Source: a bacterium (GTDB taxonomy: Bacteria; Chloroflexota; Limnocylindria; Limnocylindrales; Limnocylindraceae). From it: 8,853 nt of DNA. Positions 6,561 through 8,853 of this stretch are shown one piece after another. The stretch covers positions 1 through 8,853 of the forward strand of contig RGBZ01000031.1 in NCBI GenBank assembly GCA_009919365.1, written 5' to 3'. The notes under the pieces are model-generated. The model saw nothing but the letters and a program-made list of their open reading frames with translations, did no database searches and was not told the DNA's origin. The position numbers were made by a program, and so were the translations under genes. Numbering within the stretch: position 1 is the stretch's first letter; each line of letters starts with the position of its first letter.

Positions 6561-7514
6561 ATGAGCAGCCGTGCCACCCCCGGTCAGGTCCAAACGGTCC
6601 TCGGTCCCGTCGCTCCTGGCGACCTCGGCTTTACCCTCCCCCACGAGCACACCAAGTGCAGCCTCTGGTGGATCGAAAACCGCTGGGACTACTGGGAGTT
6701 GATCGGCGACGAGCCCCGTATCAATGAGGAGCTGGCCGCCTACAAGGCACTCGGCGGCGGAACCCTGGTCGATGTGACCCCCATCGGCATCGGCCGAGAC
6801 CTGACGCGACTAGCCCGCCTTTCACAGGCGACCGGGTTGCACATCGTGGCCGGGGCCGGCTGGTACCGCCAGGCGTACTACCCCGCTGAGGCGCGCATCG
6901 ATCGCCGTTCCATTGACGATCTCGCCGACGAGATCGTGCAAGAGTTTGTGAACGGTCCGGTACGGCCAGGGATCATCGGCGAGATCGGCACCGACAAACC
7001 GTGGGTCACCGCACAAGAAGAACGCGTCTTCCGCGCCGCTGCTCGTGCCGCACTCCGCACCGGCGCGTCAGTCACCACCCATGCCGTACAGAGCGATGTT
7101 GGCTTGGCGCAACTGGCGATCCTTGAAGAGGAAGGGCTCGACCCGGCGCGCATCGTGATTGGTCACTGCGACTCGCATCCGCGCATCGAACACTGGCGCG
7201 AGATCGTTCGCCGAGGCGCACACGTTGAAGCCGATTTCTTGGGGATGAGCTTCACGCCGCTTGAACGCGCAGGTGAGCCGAAAGTGCTCGAGCTGATCAC
7301 CACACTCCTGAACGAAGGATTCGAGAAACAGATCTTGCTGAGCCAAGATGTCTGCCACGACTCGCAGCTTGCCTCCTACGGCGGCAACGGTTACACCTAT
7401 CTGCAGAAGAGCTTCTTGCCACGTCTGGCTGCTGCGGGCGTCAACGCGACAACGATCAAAACGATCACCGTCGAGAATCCCGCACGACTCTTGACGCTGC
7501 GCAGCTTCGCCTAG
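6561..7514 (+). CDS. Phosphotriesterase-family metal-dependent hydrolase (PTE/PHP/PTER-like amidohydrolase)
   Basis: This 317-residue TIM-barrel hydrolase has the full binuclear metal site of the family: H28-E-H30 after strand 1 (TLPHEH), E141 in IGEIGTD, H174 in VTTHA, H202 in IGHCDSHP and D263 in LLSQDVCH. The residue bridging the two metals is Glu, as in E. coli PHP and vertebrate PTER, not the carbamylated Lys of classical phosphotriesterase. A lactone, amide or ester is therefore a likelier substrate than an organophosphate. The segment TPIGIGRDLTRLARLSQATG and the closing TVENPARLL are family-typical, and the protein looks complete. It is divergent from the importer operon and separated from it by only 132 bp, so shared control is possible, but whether it acts on the same compound is unknown. 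No signal peptide is seen, so it is cytoplasmic. Confidence 0.93.
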   Translation: MSSRATPGQVQTVLGPVAPGDLGFTLPHEHTKCSLWWIENRWDYWELIGDEPRINEELAAYKALGGGTLVDVTPIGIGRDLTRLARLSQATGLHIVAGAGWYRQAYYPAEARIDRRSIDDLADEIVQEFVNGPVRPGIIGEIGTDKPWVTAQEERVFRAAARAALRTGASVTTHAVQSDVGLAQLAILEEEGLDPARIVIGHCDSHPRIEHWREIVRRGAHVEADFLGMSFTPLERAGEPKVLELITTLLNEGFEKQILLSQDVCHDSQLASYGGNGYTYLQKSFLPRLAAAGVNATTIKTITVENPARLLTLRSFA

Positions 7515-8407
7515 CGGCGCGCCGCGACTAGCACCCCCGAAAAGAGGACGACCGCGCCGAGCAGCTGACCAGGGGCTGGGATCTCGCCGAAGATCAGCGC
7601 TCCCGCAATCACGGTCATCAGCGGCTGCACAAAGAGGAGCACCGAGCCAACAACACTCGGGAGGTGTGGGATAGAGGCGTTGATCAGCGGGTAGCCGAGC
7701 ACCTGCGACAGGAGGGCGAGGAGCACGAGATAGCCGACCCCCGGCCAAAGATCAGGTGGGAGCAACGTACCCCCTGCGAGGGCGAGGAGCCCTGACACCG
7801 CGATTGTGCCGATCGCCGCGTCACGCAACATGCCGAACGGCCCGACGGCGCTTGAGCCCGAAGAGATGCGGCGTGTGATCACGAGGTAGAGACCGTAGAA
7901 GCTTGCTGCCCCAAGGCCCCAGAGCACACCAAGCGCGGGGTCACTCCCAGCCGAAACGTTCAGTGCACCTGAGAAGGGATCAAGGACCCGCGCGAGAAGG
8001 AGGAGCCCAAGGAAGGCAAATGGGATTGCTGCAACGGCCCGCCCTGGGGTGCGCTCCCCCGCCATTGCGGCATAGATGCCGACGATGAAGACCTGTGCAT
8101 TCGGCACGACCGTTGCTAACCCCACGCCGAGTAGCGGTATCGAGATATGGAAGCACTGCAGGTCAAGAGCGAAGAGCGCGCCGGCGCAGAAAGCGAGGAG
8201 TCGATCGCGCCGACTTGCTATATGTCCCTCACGTCGTGCGATAAACCAGAGAAACGGGAGTGAGATTGCACCGCGGAAGAGGGTTACGACAGCGGGGGTG
8301 CCGCCCGAAAGTTTCGCCAGTGTTGACGATTGTGAGATCGCTAGCGCGCCAAGGGCAGCCCCCAGCCGTGGATGTTTGCGCGCAAAACCGAGAGGTGCTG
8401 AGGACAT
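7511..8407 (-). CDS. EamA/DMT-family membrane transporter
   Basis: This 298-residue protein has two EamA repeats and about ten predicted membrane helices (roughly 15-32, 38-56, 69-88, 92-114, 123-140, 158-178, 194-212, 222-240, 247-272 and 280-295). Typical features are VTLFRGAIS in the first repeat, ATVVPNAQVF at the end of helix 4, and LFVQPLMTVIAGALIFGE in the second. Relatives export metabolites or amino acids, but the substrate cannot be read from sequence. ATG at 8407 is chosen because a -10-like TATTGT ends 6 bases upstream. A GTG at 8422 would add five residues but lacks a ribosome site and would place that box inside the gene. It converges on the phosphotriesterase-family gene, the two stop codons sharing CTAG at 7511-7514. 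It also lies downstream of the ELWR-repeat gene on the same strand. Confidence 0.92.
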   Translation of the reverse strand: MSSAPLGFARKHPRLGAALGALAISQSSTLAKLSGGTPAVVTLFRGAISLPFLWFIARREGHIASRRDRLLAFCAGALFALDLQCFHISIPLLGVGLATVVPNAQVFIVGIYAAMAGERTPGRAVAAIPFAFLGLLLLARVLDPFSGALNVSAGSDPALGVLWGLGAASFYGLYLVITRRISSGSSAVGPFGMLRDAAIGTIAVSGLLALAGGTLLPPDLWPGVGYLVLLALLSQVLGYPLINASIPHLPSVVGSVLLFVQPLMTVIAGALIFGEIPAPGQLLGAVVLFSGVLVAARR

Positions 8408-8413
8408 TGCTGC

Positions 8414-8419
8414 ACAATA
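8414..8419 (-). promoter_or_regulatory. Candidate leaderless -10 element of the EamA transporter gene
   Basis: On the minus strand TATTGT (TAnnnT) is followed by exactly six bases and then the ATG at 8407, the same geometry as the box before the phosphotriesterase-family gene. No convincing -35 was found. It lies in the 41-bp gap after the ELWR-repeat gene, so the transporter may have its own promoter. Confidence 0.4.
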
Positions 8420-8448
8420 CACGCCACGGTGAATCGCGCGACCGTACG

Positions 8449-8853
8449 TTAGTTCAGGCGCCAGAGCTCCATGCCGTTTACACCGTCATTCGCCATGAAG
8501 TAGAGGTAGCCATTCAGGAGGGTGAAACCACTCGCCCCGGAATCGGCTGCCCCAGGATTGATGTCGTGCAGGAGTGTGGTTGTAACGCCATCAGTGCGCC
8601 AGAGTTCTAGGCCCGTTGCGGGGCTGTATGCCTGGAAGTAGAGGTAATCGCCGAGGACCGTATACGAGTAGGGGTTCGAGGAACCCGCACCAGGGTTGAT
8701 GTCCTGCACGAGTTCGGTTGTGGTGCCGTTGGTGCGCCAGAGCTCAGAACCGTGCGTGGCATCCGTAGCCGAGAAGTACAGGTAGTCACCGAAGAGGGTA
8801 AAGTCCCCCGCCCACGATCCATCTACTCCTGCGTTGATGTCCTGCACGAGTTC
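8449..8853 (-). CDS. ELWR-repeat protein, C-terminal part (5' end outside window)
   Basis: The minus-strand frame enters from beyond the window end and stops with TAA at 8449-8451, giving 134 residues built from three tandem copies of a 46-47-residue repeat. Each copy has the pattern (E/L)LxxDINxG, an F/Y-T-LxGYLYF core, then G-x-ELWR with T-N/D-G between copies. Such repeats occur in large secreted or cell-surface proteins, where each unit probably forms one blade of a beta-propeller. The last unit ends directly after ELWRLN, so the gene appears to finish normally with no anchor or sorting signal in the visible part. Function is unknown; adhesion or a surface role is a guess from related proteins. 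It is not obviously connected to the metabolic genes. Confidence 0.85.
   Translation of the reverse strand, partial: ELVQDINAGVDGSWAGDFTLFGDYLYFSATDATHGSELWRTNGTTTELVQDINPGAGSSNPYSYTVLGDYLYFQAYSPATGLELWRTDGVTTTLLHDINPGAADSGASGFTLLNGYLYFMANDGVNGMELWRLN
8452..8853 (-). repeat. Three tandem coding repeats of 138-141 bp (third partial)
   Basis: Repeat units begin near 8853, 8715 and 8574 on the minus strand. The 21 bases at 8695-8715 are identical to those at 8833-8853 (they encode ELVQDIN). The corresponding bases of the third unit have diverged. Spacings are 138 and 141 bp, whole codons, as expected from in-frame duplication. The array continues past the window edge. Confidence 0.85.

Noticed and set aside
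7068..7748. 226-codon minus-strand frame across the 3' ends of the hydrolase and transporter genes
   Set aside because: It overlaps both genes, and its Arg/Ala/Pro/Cys-rich product is unlike any known fold.
8449..8853. CRISPR-like direct repeats near the window end
   Set aside because: The repeats are 138-141 bp apart, diverged and in frame with a protein repeat, so they are coding tandem repeats. No array of short repeats and spacers occurs anywhere in the window.
1..8853. tRNA, rRNA, transposase, integrase or attachment sites
   Set aside because: None was seen on either strand by eye. Gene content and base use look uniform, with no sign of a mobile element boundary.

Overview
The window is GC-rich and densely packed, with GTG and TTG starts, 4-bp ATGA overlaps and -10 boxes placed six bases before ATG codons (a leaderless pattern). 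The Ala/Ser/Pro-rich lipoprotein linker and this architecture suggest a Chloroflexota (Limnocylindria-like) or actinobacterial genome, perhaps metagenome-assembled. That placement is inference; no rRNA, tRNA or marker gene is present to fix it.

Layout. Positions 1-462 (+) hold the 3' end of an unrecognised gene. Positions 488-2831 (+) hold two consecutive Rieske non-heme-iron oxygenase alpha subunits. Facing them on the minus strand, 2845-6428 forms one compact operon. In transcription order it encodes a family-3 solute-binding lipoprotein, an amino-acid-type ABC permease, its ATPase, and a monomeric-sarcosine-oxidase-like flavoprotein. A divergent intergenic region (6429-6560) separates this operon from a phosphotriesterase-family metallohydrolase (6561-7514, +). 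That gene converges on an EamA/DMT exporter (7511-8407, -), and the two stop codons share one CTAG. The window ends inside a gene for an ELWR-repeat protein (8449-8853, -).

How the genes may work together. The importer would bring in a small carboxylated compound. Rieske oxygenases of the GbcA/CntA/choline-monooxygenase type would oxidise or N-demethylate it. The sarcosine-oxidase-like enzyme, which keeps both the presumed covalent-FAD cysteine and the carboxylate-binding Arg/Lys pair, would remove a further N-methyl group or oxidise a secondary amine. The simplest reading is an uptake and stepwise demethylation module for a betaine or N-methyl amino acid. The substrate is not known, and no ferredoxin reductase for the Rieske enzymes lies in the window.

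Two anomalies stand out. First, the second Rieske protein keeps its cluster ligands but has Lys where the second iron-binding His should be, in a loop that looks shortened. Second, the binding-protein gene loses its normal C-terminus and runs out of frame into the permease gene, whose native start is missing. This looks like a deletion junction near 5590-5598, either real or an assembly artefact.
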